Assembly: GCA_021442155.1 (NCBI GenBank)
Contig: CM038221.1
Span: forward strand, 39,999,648-40,063,647
DNA: 64,000 nucleotides
Direction: 5' to 3'
From: Cymbidium sinense
Lineage: Eukaryota; Streptophyta; Magnoliopsida; Asparagales; Orchidaceae
The notes under the pieces are model-generated. The model had not been told where the DNA came from, did no database searches, and saw only the letters and a list, made by a program, of their open reading frames with translations. Positions 36,360 through 50,657 of the stretch are shown here, piece after piece. Each line of letters starts with the position of its first letter. The first letter of the stretch is position 1. The position numbers and the translations under genes were made by a program.

Positions 36360-37794
36360 ATGACATCATGTGGTGGTGACAATGTCCCTCATAGAAGACT
36401 GTTTCCATGCCTAATTTCCATACTACCACCACTATGACCATCATAACCTTTATTTTGATCTTGCCACCCTATATTGCTAGGCCTGGACATACATACACCT
36501 ACCACTTATTAGAGTTTGCTGACACCACCCCATTTTACTTACTTTAGCCATGCACAAGTCATAAGTTTGAATTGAAACATCTACACCATGTACTTTTATT
36601 GAGCCTGAGGGAGATGCATAAGTTTGTATGCATTACTTTCAGTTTTAAGATTTTTGTGATGCTAGCTTAGGTTTTTTTTTTTTTTGTGCAGTTCAATCCT
36701 TCATAAAAAATAATATATAAAATAAGAGATATAATAAGGAGCAAATTTGATGCTCCATATGTGTCATGAAATAAGGTACCAATAAAAGTGTATAACATGT
36801 GCTTCAAGATATTTGAGGTATTATGTTATCTTTTTGCACTTATATAATGCAATAAATTGTGCTCAAGGTCTATTGATTCCCATTAATGTATTTTAAATAA
36901 TAAAAAGAATTTTGGTGGCTCCTAAAGCATAGTTAGAACATTAGAAAAAATTGAGTCAAGAGACATTGCCCGTTTACGTGATATGTTCACAAACGTATGC
37001 ATGTCTAGATAGAGACCTCTTTGGATTAGGGTTGAAGTGTAAAGTGCAGAGCCTATGCCTCTCTAAATTATGTTTGTAAAAGAAAGCAAGCTAAATAAAT
37101 TTGATAGTTTGATTGTGGGGGCATGGGCAGCTCCCTATATATTAAAGGCTTAGTTCCTAACACAAGTATAGAATACTAGTAAGTCATTAAATAGTTATGT
37201 TAATTAAATTTATAAGTACTTAGAAGGGAGCCCATAACTGCATAATTACATAGTAGAACACATTAGCACCAGGTGATCCAACCTTGAATTGATGTTAGAT
37301 CAAGAAGAGCTTATTGAAGTAATTTTTATCAATTATAATTCCATTTAAAATATATTCTATATAAATAGCATCACTTTCTTTGTAGGACAAGTATATGAGG
37401 CTGAAGAAGGTGTAAAGTCAAAGTTCTATTAGTGCAAGAAGTTCAAGTGGATAGCCTGAGCAATCAGAGTTTGACATTTTGAGAGAAATTATTGGATGTA
37501 AAAGAAGGGAAGGATATACGACTTAGTTTCATAGGGATTGGCTTATGATGCACATCATCCATTCTATAATGAGCATTGATTCAATCAATGAACTAGTTAG
37601 AAGGTGCATTGTTGCAATGGATAAGAACATTGAGGGTTAGATGACTATTCACATGGAAGCTCAAATGATTACCATGGAAGAAAGAATGAAGAAGATGCAT
37701 CAAGATAGACTTAAGGGAAAATAGATAGTGGTGGAGGAGGGGGAGGATGATGACGATGATGATGAGGAGACGGAAGATGAGTAGTGTTGACCTC
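36360..37794 (+). pseudogene. Second CACTA ORF relic (TNPA-like position) with acidic C-terminus
   Basis: Lies just downstream of TNP2, in the position of the DNA-binding TNPA-type gene. The start is Pro/His-rich. The end, near 37620-37794, reads MEERMKKMHQDRLKG, then VVEEGEDDDDDDEETEDE, then the stop TAG, in the style of Transposase_24 proteins with a Met/Glu coiled segment and acid tail. Stops interrupt it. The first giant LTR-like insertion begins immediately after the TAG stop, and its target duplication overlaps that stop codon. Confidence 0.55.
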
Positions 37795-40229
37795 ACTTTT
37801 GGAGTGAGCTCTCAACCCCATACTCTTAGACTTAGGAATATTCTAGACACTAAGATTTCCTTACCATAAGACACATCTAGTGATTAGGTGAACACTTAAC
37901 CCAAGCCTAGAGACTTATAAGTGTTAATCATAAGATTAGGCTATGCCTTAGGGCTTAAAAAAATTACCTATCCTATAGCCTAAACCCAATCTAGATACAC
38001 TTTCAAATCAAACTCGATTCAAATCTCAAATTAAAATTCAAATTTTAATTTTGACTCCAAATGATCAAACCCAAAATTAAATTCAAATTAAGACCCTTCC
38101 TAAGCCATATGAACCACATTCATAAGCTTAGCCAAAACTCCATTTAGATCAAATCAAACTCAATTGATCTCTTTATAAATCAATTATTTCTTCATTTATA
38201 TTCACAAATATAAATGAAATCCAAATTTAAATGACCAAAACTATATCAAAAATCAAATCCAAACTCAATCTAAGCCATTTAAGCCAATTCTTTGGATTTA
38301 GCTAAATTCTATCCAATTCAAGTCAAACCCAATGGATTTTCTCTGAATAAATCATTCATTCAATCATTTATCCAAATATAAATAAAACTTATAATCATCA
38401 AATCAAATTCAAGTCAACCTAAGTCAAGCCTAACTTAGCCATTTTGACTTAAAACTTTCAATTGAGCCAAAACCTATTGGACTCCAAATTGATTGCCATT
38501 GAATTTATATTTCAATCCAGGGCTCATATATGTATATGTATATATATATATTCAATTAAACTCAAATCAAACCAGAAACTAAATCAATTAACCCACTTAG
38601 GTCCACTTGACCCAAAGTGACCTAAATGATCCATTTGAGCCAACTTTCAATCCAACCCAAATTGGACTGAACCAGACTCACCAAAACCTTTCACAATGAT
38701 TGTTAATCACCATAGGATGATCAATTGCAATCAATTGAGTCAAACCAAGTCAACTTAGTCATTTAACCAAGTCAACCCTTAGCCCAAATGAACTAAAATT
38801 AATCAAAACTCATCCTACATCAAATTGATTGAAACCAATGATTTGAATTAACCCAAAGTCAATATTTAAATATGACTTGATCATCAATTGAGCCAAACCA
38901 AGCCCAATTAGTCATTCGATCCAAGTTGACCCAAATTGGCCTAAAGGATCACATTGGGTCCAATCATGATCTAGCCAAAATTGATTACAACCAATGGCTC
39001 AAGTTCATTCCAATTTAATTATTGAAGTTGACCAAAGCCATAATTGAGTCTAATTTGATAAATTGGTCAACTTGACCCAACCTAGCCAAAATTGATCTAA
39101 AAGGGTCAAATTAGCCAAAACTCAAATTAAATCTAAATTGATTCAAGCCAAAGACCACATTCATCTTCAATTAGCCAATTGAACACGAATCAATCCATAA
39201 CCCAAGCCAATTTGTCCATTTTTGTCAAATTGGTCAACTTGACCCATTTGACCCATTTGATTTCAAATGAGCCAAAAATTAATTCTAAGCCAAATTAAAT
39301 CAAATTAATCATACCAAAACTTCAAATTATCATTTGAACCTAACTTAAGTCTTGATTTGACCCTATTTGACCAATTGGTCAACCTAACCTAATAACTTAA
39401 AATTTATGATCCAAATTGAGCTAAATCTCTTGAAACCAAGTCATAACTCATTGGGGGTTGATCAAACCTGACCCAAACCCATTTGGGATCAGCCCAAATC
39501 AACCCAACCTAATTAAATCCCTCATGGATCCTCCCCCACATAGGATTCCACCCAACCTCATTTAATTCTCATCATCACAAGCATTTAACTCCTCCCCAAT
39601 ATTTGCATTCAATGGAGCTGATCATATAACAGCAAGAGAGGATTTTGAAGCAAAAATTCAAAGTCTTCAATCAATCCATCATCCATCCCAACCACCCCAA
39701 GCAAAATGATAATACTTTCGAGCCAAAAAATTTTTAAAAAAAATGAATTTTTGACCATTATTAAAGGAGGGGGAAATAAGGCTTCATTCCTCTTCCTACC
39801 ACCATTATTTAGCCCATAAAAGCTCCCAAAAAAAAAGGGAACCCATCCCCCACCTCTTTGAACCATTTTTGACCTCAAAATATGCAAATAGAAACTTTTC
39901 TAGTGAGGCGATGGAGGAAATTGAAGAAGACAATATTCCAAAGCTTTCTCTTACACCTAGGAGCTCGCTTGGATCTTCACTGCCGCTGAAAACCATCCAC
40001 GGTGAGGTAAATTTTGCCAAACTTTAGTCGGCCTTAGGATTTCTGGCTTTTTGTATTAATTTTCTTGTGATTTTAAGAATTTTCCTTATATAAACATCTC
40101 ATTTTTCATTTTATTTGATTCAAATAAGAAGTAGAATTGTTTCAAAGAAAATTGACACAAAAATGAGCTCAATCTTACCTCATTTCACATTTTTTTTGCA
40201 TTTTTGCGCATCGATTTTGCCTATTGGTG

Positions 40230-40515
40230 AGCAACAGCTGTCCGATCCCACGTTCAGTGGATCGAACGGCTCAAATCGTGTCGAACCCCACATCCTTCTG
40301 ACCCCGAGAACACGCGACCGCTTCACGGATCGATCTGACGCTCGATCCACAATCGGTCGCCTGATCGAACCACACATCATTTTCGTAGATCCCGCATTTT
40401 CCCGCTCACGCGCTGCGTCAGCGCCACGTAGCCCAACCACACGGCACGCCACGACACCGGCACTAATCATGCGCCACCACTAGCACCACATTGGCCGCCG
40501 CTGCGCGGCGCCGAG
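40230..40515. other. GC/CpG-rich island inside giant element copy 1
   Basis: About 280 bp rich in CG and in GATC/TCGA words (GGATCGAACGG, CACGGATCGATC, ATCGGTCGCC). It sits between two very AT-rich blocks. The flanks align well with copy 2 but this island barely does. Confidence 0.7.
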
Positions 40516-41820
40516 ATTAAGTGGTAAAATGCCTATTTTCTGATTTTAAAAATTATTTAAGTGTCTTAAAATTGTGAGAATTAATAAAAAATAAAATACT
40601 TAGTAAAAAATTACAAATAAGGGCTTGTTGGATTCATCTTTCTGAGGGGAATCCAAAGAATTAAAAAAATTTAAATTCCACTGAATAGTTTGAGATTAAT
40701 TTAGGTTTTACTGAAAATAAAGTATTATTAATTACTCTAAAAATATAAGTTGGATTACGTTGAAATTTTCAGGGATAAAAATTAAAGCTAAAATACACCT
40801 ACCATAAAAATCTCAATTGAAAAGGATTTTTGGATTAAGAGAAATTAAATTTTGAAATTCAGATTATCCATTTTAATAAAATAAATCAAATAAAAATTCA
40901 GAAATTTACAAAAATCTTCAAAATGGATTAAATCACTTTAATTGATATTTAGAACTCTTAAGGAAATAATGTGATTTTAAGAATCCTAATGAACTCCAAA
41001 CAAACACTAAAGATTAAAGTTTAATCAATTAAGAAATTAATTAAAATATAATTTAAAAATAATTTAAATATCAAATCAAAATCATAAATGAAATAACACT
41101 TAAGCAATCATTAATAAAACCTCAAATCAAAAAAATATAATCCTCCGAAGGAATTAAATTAAATATGATTAAACCTATTTAAATTAATTAAACTCAATTA
41201 AATGATTAAATCTTAAATCAAACTTAAAATTAAACAAATCTAAGAAATTTTAACATGGGTCAAACTAGTATAACTAAACCTACACTAAGCATGAAATCTT
41301 AATCATATGAAACTCCTTAATGAATATAAATAAATTGAAGCTAATTAACCATTAAATAAACTAAAAAAATTATATTGATTAATAAACTAATTCAACATAA
41401 TCATTTAATATTAATCAAATTAAACCAAATAAAGCTAAAGTAAACTTAATTAAGATATGATTAAATCACCTTTAAAAATCAATCCATTTAGAATAAGATG
41501 ATTAATTAGCCATTAATACATAAACCTAACAACTATATCAAACATGATAAATGAAGAAAATCAAACCTAACTATTTATATGAATAATCAAGTTTAAGTGA
41601 AATAAAAATAATTAATTAAATCACTTAATCTAATCAAATGATAATAACAATGATAACCCCTTAATCAACAAAATTTAGGTAAATGTTTAATTAAAACTAT
41701 CAAATCAAACAAGTCATATGTATGCAATTAAGTCATTAATCTTTAATTAAACAAACCTTTAATTAATCAAATGATTTAAAAACCTATTTACCCTTAATCA
41801 AACATAATTAATTAAACATC

Positions 41821-42560
41821 TAATTAATGCAAACTTAATGAATTAATCCATTATCTTAATGAATCAAATTAATTTAAATAAATTACATTAAGGCTAACTC
41901 TTAAATTAAGTTTAAATCAAACCCTAATTAAATTTAATAATTAATCACACCCCTCAAGTAAACTAATTAAGTTAATTAAATTATTCATATTAACCCTAAG
42001 ATTAATCAAACATAAATGCAATACCAATCAAATCCTAAATTAAACATAAATCATTAAGTCATTACATCATTAATCTAAATAAATATAAAACCAAATTAAA
42101 ATTAAATAAATCTTTATTTAAATAATTAACTTAAACACACTTAATTAAACTAATCACCCTTAAGCTAATCCAACTAAATAAACACCTAATTAATGCAAAC
42201 TTAATGAATTAATATATCATCTTAATGAACCAAATTAACTTTTAGAATCAAAATTCAAATCAAACACTTAATTAATCTACTATTGATCACACTTTAAATA
42301 AGCTAATTAAGTCAATCAAATTAATCATATTAAACTTAAACTTAATCAAACATAAATGCAATTAAATACTAATCAAAACCTAAATTAAACCTAAATTATT
42401 AAGCCATTAATTACATCATTAACCTAAATAAATATGAAATCAAATTGAAAATTAAATAAATCTTTATGATTAACATAAATACGCTTCTTAATTAAATGAA
42501 TCACATAATCACATTGAACCTAAGCAAACTAATAGACTAATAAAGTTAATTAAATTAAAT
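41821..42560. repeat. Tandem ~366 bp duplication inside giant element copy 1
   Basis: TAATTAATGCAAACTTAATG recurs at 41821 and 42187, with similar following sequence (AATCAAACATAAATGCA, ATTAAGTCATTA or ATTAAGCCATTA). Copy 2 of the giant element has the same arrangement at about 49596 and 49973, so the duplication predates their separation. Confidence 0.75.
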
Positions 42561-42865
42561 TAAGAAAGACTCTCATCAATTTAATATGTAATCAAATCAA
42601 ATCTCATTCAACCTACTTAAATAAGATAAACTAATTAACTATCCAATGTATGAAATCAAAATATAAACCAAACTTTGATAAACATGACAAATAGATGAGA
42701 TTAAAAATAAAATCCTAATTACAAAGAATCAAACTCAATTAAAATCAAAATAAAATCTCAATTAATCTAATCCGATCAAACTACAAATAAATGAACCACA
42801 ATTAAATCAAATAAGCATAAAATTAAGTCACATAACCATAATGAAAGAAAAGAATTAAAATTAAA

Positions 42866-43165
42866 AGGATATTGAATTATCAAGATTTAATTAAACCAAA
42901 ATATCTAATCTAAAATTAATCAATCAAAACACATGAATTTAAACAAACTTAAACTTCATTGAGATCAAGGATATTGAATTATCAAGATTTAATTAAACCA
43001 AAACATCTAATCTAAAAGTAATCAATCAAAAACACATGAATTTAAACAAACTTAAACTTCATTAGATATTAAGGATATTGAATTATCAAGATATAATTTA
43101 ACCAAAACATCAAAATCAAAATCAATCAATCAAATACTTAAACAAACTCAAATTTTAAATTCTAA
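42866..43165. repeat. Tandem ~102 bp repeat, three units, in giant element copy 1
   Basis: AGGATATTGAATTATCAAGA starts units at 42866, 42967 and 43071. The other giant copy has only two units (50658 and 50762), so copy number changed after they separated. Confidence 0.85.
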
Positions 43166-45497
43166 ATCAAATGAATTACACAAATTCAAATGGGCTAATT
43201 AAGATACTTAAGGACCTTAGTTAGACTCTTAGGAGTTAGGATGTAGAATAGGGAGAGTTCTGTCTACAAATGGAATTCATTCTACTATTCATTCTTGAAA
43301 ACTTAAACATCACTTTAACCAAATAAAAGTGAAATAAAAATAAAAAGTAAATCATTAAATTATTTAAAATGAAATCACCCAAAGGTAAAATTTAAACAAA
43401 TTCAAACTTCAAATTGAAACTTAAACTAAAGAAGCCTAGTAAAGTCTTGCCACATAAGCCTTAAACACACACATTAGAATACTAAGTCACCACTTCCAGT
43501 GCTAAGTTAGGGCGTTGTATGTATGGTATTGTGTTTTATTTTATGATGTAATATTTTTAGACTGGATTTTAGGGTGTATGTTTCAGAGATGGATTAGTGA
43601 CATTAGCCTAATCATATTTTCTCTGGGATCTTTAAGGGGCGTGTAATAAAAATATAAATGTGTTTGTCTGACTTTAGCCCTAAGCATAACTCATGTTAGA
43701 CAGTGGGTTTACTAATGTGGGATGCTAAGTCCAAATTATTCATATAACTACTTGGGTTGTATGGTGTGTTTAGCTAACATTTGTTTTACATGTGTAGCTA
43801 GATTTACTTTTCCTATTTTTAATATAATTTTGTATTAGGAATTAGGATTAGTGCTATAGAGGATTAGGATGAGCAATGGCTAGAAGGCTTAGTCCCTAGG
43901 GTGCCCTGTGATACCTTTGGAGCAAAATAAATCAAAAGAAAGAGAAGGAAGAATGAAGAAAAGAAGACCCCTATAACATGTATTATTTTTGTAATCCGGG
44001 TTGTATAAGGGTAGAGCTGCTACCATCTTTTTTTTTCTCTTTTCGGTGTACTGTGGAACCCTCAAGTGGACTTTATTCTTTTATGGTAGCCTATAAAATT
44101 TGTCGATGTTGTGTTTAGATTATGCACTAGAATAACATGTTTTTTCATAGTTTCTTTATGATTGATGCTTGAATGTGTGGCCAAGATGCGATAGGCTCTT
44201 ACGATAAAATTAAATTTTTTATCCTACTAACAACTCATAACTAAAATTTTAAAATAACTCATAACCTCATATGAAATCTTGGGAATTAAATCAAGATAAT
44301 AATTTTTTTAGCAACCCTTTAGCTAGATAAATGAATATATAACATCATACATGTCATATTCTTCCACTCTTGTTAAGAAGGGGCTTCCATCTGTGCTAGA
44401 GAATAAAGGCATAACCTGTGAGAGCCTTTGATAGAAGAATACACATTTCTCTTTTGATTTGGCCCATAATCAAGTTCTCATGCATTTAGACATACAAAAT
44501 CTCATAGCCCGTGTCAAAACAAAGAGTCCAAAAGAATCAAATAAATTTGATAAAATTTGCATTATATTAAGTCATGGTTTCATACTACACATGCTCTAGT
44601 CTCTTGGGGAGTGAGTTTAAGGACTTAGTTTCCTCTCTAAATAAATAATAGCCTAGCCATCTCGCAAAGCATAAAACTTGCCTACATGAATTTAAAGTGT
44701 AGAAGGAGTTAGCTGGCTATTACTTCAGGCGATAATAAGTCCAGTAATCGGGTGATTTATTCTCTCTTGTGGAGGTACACAATATATCCATTTTTGCCTT
44801 ATATTTAGGTCGTGCTTTGGCCCTCACAAAGCTCCCTAGATTTAGGATCTGAGGTAGCTATTTTCTTCAGGCTACAAGCAGAAATTCTCACCACTTAGGC
44901 ATTTTCACAATCTTATGTTGTGAGATTATAAGTCCTAGTATTCTAATAAACTTTCAACTCAAACAATTAACCCTTTTCAATTTCAAAAATATAATGCCCA
45001 ATTATAGAGTAGATAGGAATGCTCACTAGGCTTCCTAGTATCAAGAGCATTTCCTACTTTCTCCTTTGGATTCTAAAAATAAGTCTTCTTATTGATCTAT
45101 CCCATATGATTTTTTAAAATAGACAATCCTTTGATAGTCTTAACCTTGAGATCTTTGGAGACCCTAATTGTCTACTTTAATCGAGAGTATTCTTAAGGAA
45201 TTCTTATTTCTTAGGATCTAATTAACTATGGGGGCTTGCCTCCATAAGGAACTTAATGAACTTGACTTAAAATAAATCATACTTTACTTTTCCATGTAAA
45301 CTAGGAAAAAGATCTCTGGTATATTCGAAGACCCATCATGCCTTTGGAGTCATTATTAGGTGATTAGGTCCATCATAGGGTGGTGACTTCTATCTTTTGA
45401 GATAGTACATCATTCCTTAATATCGTACATGATCACTTCAATAAGTACCCCCCTAAGATCTGTGTAGTGTCCCACATCCTCAAAAATAAACACCACA

Positions 45498-45533
45498 AGT
45501 AGTTTTCTATTTGTATTTCTAGTTTTATGTTTG
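45498..45533. other. 36 bp host spacer between the two giant elements
   Basis: It starts with the right-hand AGTAG duplication of copy 1 and ends with GTTTG, the left-hand duplication of copy 2. It appears to be original CACTA sequence downstream of the second ORF. Confidence 0.65.
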
Positions 45534-47944
45534 TGTTGACCCCACTTTTGGAGTGAGCTCTCAATCTCCTCTTCTTAGACTTAGGACTCTTCTAGATACT
45601 AAGAACTCCTTAGTCATAATACACTTATGGTGATTAGGTGAACACTTAACTTAATTCTAGAGACTTAGAAGGGTTAATCATAGGATTAGGTCATACTTTA
45701 GGACTTAAAGAAATCACCTATCATATAGCCTAAACCCAATCTAGATACACATTATCAAATCAAACTCAGATTCAAATCTCAAATCAAACCTCAAATTCAA
45801 ATCAAAATTCCAAATCCATATCCCAAATTTGACTCCAAATGATTGAAATCCAAAATCAAATTCAAATCCGAAGACCCTTCCTAAGCCATATGAACCACCT
45901 TCATAAGCTTAGCCAAAACTCTCTTTAAATCAATACAAATTCAACTAATTTCTTTATAAATAAATTGTTCCTTCATTTATATTCATAAATATAAATGAAA
46001 TTGAAATTCAAATGATCAAAATTATATCCAAAATTAAATCCAAACTCAATCTAAGCCATTTGAGTCAATTCTTTAGATTTAGCCAAATTCTATCCATATC
46101 AAATCAAAACCAATGGATTCTCTCTTGAATCAATCATTCATTCAATTATCTACCCAAATATAAATGAAACTTATAATTATCAAATCAAATCAAAGCTAAC
46201 CCAAGTCAAACCCAACTTAGCCCTTTCGACTTGAAAATTTCTAATTAGCCAAAATCCCTTAGACTCCAAATTGATTATCGTTGAATTTATATTTCAATCC
46301 AGGGCTCATATATAAGTTTAACTAAACTTGAATCAAACAAAAATCAAACCAATTGACCCACTTAGGTCCACTTGACCCAAAGTGACCCAAAGTGACCTAA
46401 AGGACCCATTTGAGCCAACTTCAAATCCAACCCAAATTGGATTGAACCAAGCACACCAACACCTTTCACCATGATTGTTGATCACCATAGGATGATCAAT
46501 TGTAATCAATTGGGTCAAACCAAGTCAAGTTAGTCATTTGACCAAGTCAACCTTTAGCCCAAATGAAATAAAACTAGCCGAAACTCATCCTACATCAAAT
46601 TGATTAAAACCAGTAATTTGAATCAACTCAAAATCAATATTTAAATATGACTTGACCACCGATTGAGCCAAACTAAGCCCAATTGGCCATTCGATCCAAG
46701 TTGACCCAAATTGGCCTAAAGGATAAAATTGGGTCAAATCATGATCTAACCCAAATTGATTGCAACCAATGGCTCAAGTTCATTTCAAATTGATTATTGA
46801 ACTTGAACAAAGCCATAATTAAACCCAATTTGATCAATCAAGCCCAATTGAGTCATTTAGCCCAAATTGGCCTAAATCTAAGTTAAATCTAAATTGATTC
46901 AAACCAGAGACCACATTCATCTTTAATTAGTCAATTGAACATGAATCAACCCATAGCATAAGCTAATTTGAACAATTTTAGTTAAATTGGTCAACTTGAC
47001 CCATTTGACCCATTTGATTCCAAATGAGCCAAAATTTCTAAGCCAAATTAAATCAAATTGATCATAAATTCTTCAAATTATCATTTGAACATAACCTAAG
47101 CCTTGGTTTGATCTAATTTGATCAATTGGTCAACCTAATCTGATATGACCCAATATGACCCAAATTGAGCCAAATCTCTTGAAACCAAGCCATGATCCAT
47201 TGGGGTGATCAACCCAAACCCATTTGGGATCAGCCTAAAATCAACCCAACCTAAATCTCATGGGTCCTCCTCACATAGGATTCTACCCAACTTCATTTAA
47301 TTCTCCCATCACATGCATTCAACTTCCCCATCCATGGCCAATGAAATGATCATATAGCAAGAGAGAACTTTGGAATAAAAATCTAAAGTCCCTCAATCCA
47401 TCATCCATCCCAACCACCCCAAGTAAAATGATAATAATTTTGGAGCCAAAATTCAAAAAGAAGATTTTGGCCACTATTAAAGAGGGGAAATGAGGCTTCA
47501 TTCCTCTTCCTCCTAGCTCTATTCACTCAAGAGCTCCCAAAACAACCAAAGAACCACTATCCTCCCCCCCTCTCTGTGCCAAAATATCAAAAAATCGATG
47601 GATTCCATGAAACGAAGACTAAAAAAAATACATCATTCGATGAAGGCTAAGATCCAAGCTCATTCCAAGGCCTCTTCCCCACTCAACAGTGTGCTCGTCA
47701 TCACCATCACAAAATCATCCATGAGGTAACTTTCAAAAATCGTATTCGACCTTAGCATCCTTCATTTATGATAATTGTTTATGTGATTTTAGGAATTTAT
47801 CCTAGATAATTCTGCATTTTATATTTTATATCATTCTAATTAGAAAATAGAAGTTTTTTTGATGTAAATCGACGTGAAAATGAGTCCATTTGGACAAGTT
47901 TTCATCTATAATTTCTTATTTTTCTCAAAATACCCCGCTTTACG

Positions 47945-48270
47945 TTTCACGCCAGAATGTAAGAGTTCCGATCCCATGGGATCGACGCCTTGACACGCTG
48001 ATCGCCGATCCAAGCCTTCAAAACACCGGATGCATTCTGGACCATTCAATCGCGATGGCGACGGACGTCGAATCGCCGCCTAATCGTGATTCGCTTCTAT
48101 CGCGCGATCTAATCTGATTGTTCGACCGCGATCGACGGACCATAATCGCACGCGATCACTATGCGCGGGTTTTCACCCATCGTCTGGAACCGCGATGGTG
48201 CTCGACGCCACACGCGATCCAATCGCAGGTGCCACGTGGTTCGCTGCCACGCCAGCGCGTCGGTTGACTG
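47945..48270. other. GC/CpG-rich island inside giant element copy 2
   Basis: About 320 bp dense in CG and GATC words (CCATGGGATCGACG, GCGATGGCGACGGACG, CGCGATCGA-like runs). It has the same position and composition as 40230-40515, but its sequence is largely different. Confidence 0.7.
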
Positions 48271-49595
48271 TAATGAAAAAAAATCAGATTTTCTGATTTA
48301 AAAAAAAATTACTTAAATTACCTGAAACTTCAAAAATTCATAAAAAAAAATACCTAACCAAAAATTGCAAATATGGGCTCGTTGGATTCTTCTTTTCGAG
48401 AGGAATCTAACAAATCCAAAATCTCCAAATTTCACTGAATGGTTTGAGCTTAATTTAAGTTTTAGTAAAAATAAAGTTATATTAATTACTTTAAAAATAT
48501 AAGTTGGATTGAGTTGAAATTTTCAAAGATTGAAATTAAAGTTAAAACATACATACTATAAAAATCTCAAGTGAAGAGGACTTATAGATTGGGAGAAATT
48601 AAATTTTGAAGTTCATATTGTTCATTTAAATAAAATAAATCAAATAAAAATTCAAAAATTTACAAAAATCTTTAAAATGGCTTAAATCACTTCAATTGAC
48701 ATCTACGACTCTTAAGGAAATAATATAATATTTTGGATCCTAGTGAACCCCAAATAAACACTTAAAATTAAAGTTTAATCAATTAAAAAATTAATTAAAA
48801 GATAATCTAAAAATAATTTAAATATCAAAGCAAAATAAAAAATGAAATAACACTTCAGCAATCATTAATTAAACCTTAAATCAGAAAAATATCATCCTTA
48901 GAGGAAATTAAATTAAATATGATTAAACCTATTTAAGTAAATAAAACTCAATTAAATGATTAAATCTTAAATCAAACTTAAGATTAAACAAATATAGGAA
49001 ACTTTAACATGGGTCAAACTAGTATAGCTAAACCTACACTAAGCATGGAATCTTAATCATATGAAACTCCTTAATTAATATAAATAAATTGAAACTAACT
49101 AATCATTAAATAAACTAAAAATCAAATTGATTAATAAACCAATTCAACATAATCATTTAATATTAATCAAATTAAACCAAATAAAGCAAAAGTAAACATA
49201 ATTAAGATATGATTAAATCACATGTAAAAATCAATCCATTTGGAATAAGATGATTAATTAGCCATTAATACATAAACCTAACAACTAAATCAAACATGAA
49301 TGAAATCTAATAAACATGATAAATGAAGAAAATCAAACCTAACTATGATTATGAATAATCAAGTTTAATTAAAATAAAAATAAATAATTAAATCACTTAA
49401 TCTAATCAAATGATAATAATAATAATAATAACCCTTTAATCAATAAAATTTAGGTAAATGCTTAACTAAAATTATCAAATCAAACAAGTTATATGTAGGC
49501 AATTAAGTCATTAATCTCTAATTAAACAAACCTTTAATTAATCAAATGATTTAAAAATATATTTACCCTTAATCAAACTTAATTAATTAAACATC

Positions 49596-50330
49596 TAATT
49601 AATGCAAACTTAATGAATTAATCCATCATTTTAATGAATCAAATTAATTTAAATAAATTACATTAAAGCCAACTCTTAAGTTAAGCTTGAATCAAACCCC
49701 TAATTAAATTTAATAATTAATCACACCCCTCAAGTAAACTAATTAAGTTAATCAAATTAATCATATTAAATCCAAGCTTAATCAAACATAAATGCAATTA
49801 AATACCAATCAAATCCTAAATTAAACATAAATCATTAAGTCATTAATTACATTAATCTAAATAAATATAAAACTAAATTAAAATTAAATAAATAAATAAT
49901 TTTTATTAATAATTTAAACACACTTCTTAATTAAATTAATTGCCCTTAAGCTAACCCAATTGAATAAATGCCTAATTAATGCAAACTTAATGAATTAATC
50001 CATCATCTTAATGAATAAAATTAACTTTTAAAATCAAATTCAAATCAAACACTTAATTAATTTACACATCTTAAATAAACTAATTAAGTTAATCAAATTA
50101 ATCATATTAAATATATGCTTAATCAAACATAAAAATGCAATTAAACACTATTCAAAACCTAAATTATTAAGTCATTAATTACATCATTAATCTAAATAAA
50201 TATGAAATCAAATTGAAAGTTAAACAAATCTTTATAATTAACATAAACACACTTCTTAATTAAACTAATAATCAAATTGAACCTAAGCAAACCCATAGAC
50301 TAATAAAGCTAATCAAATCAAAATAAATCA
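49596..50330. repeat. Tandem ~377 bp duplication inside giant element copy 2
   Basis: TAATTAATGCAAACTTAATG recurs at about 49596 and 49973, equivalent to the tandem pair in copy 1. Confidence 0.72.
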
Positions 50331-50657
50331 AGTTAAATTAAATTAAGAAAGACTATCATTAATTTAATATGTAATCAAGTCAAATCTCATTCAACCTACT
50401 TTAAAAAAAAGATAAACTAATTAACTATCCAATGTATGAAATCAAAATACAGACCAAACTTTGATAAACATGACAAATGGATGAGATTAAAAATAAAATC
50501 CTAATTATGAAGAATCAAACTAAATTAAAAATCAAAATAAAATCACAATTAATCTAATCTAATCGAACTACAAATAAATAAATCACAATTAAATCAAATA
50601 AACATAAAATCAAGTCACATAACTATAATCAAAGAAAATAATTAGATATTAATTTAA

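Larger units (their letters stand above)
37795..45497. mobile_element. Giant solo-LTR-like element, copy 1 (7.70 kb)
   Basis: Begins TGTTGACC and ends AACACCACA, so it has TG..CA ends. It is flanked by a perfect 5 bp duplication AGTAG (37790-37794 and 45498-45502), the signature of retroviral-type integration. No long open frame, gag or pol motif was found, and there is no internal copy of its own ends, so it is not a small complete element with its own LTRs. Layout: a conserved head (37795-38030), a CAAATTGACCCAA-rich block (38030-39520), a less AT-rich block (39520-40120), a GC island (40230-40515), a strongly A-rich, G-poor block (40520-43480) and a mixed tail (43490-45497). Its full length matches copy 2. 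An LTR this long is exceptional; other readings are a large terminal-repeat non-autonomous element or an unknown class. Confidence 0.7.

Noticed and set aside
40115..40483. 122-codon plus-strand frame and the opposing 96-codon frame in the GC island
   Set aside because: GC-rich DNA has few stops on either strand. Copy 2 of the giant element does not conserve either frame.
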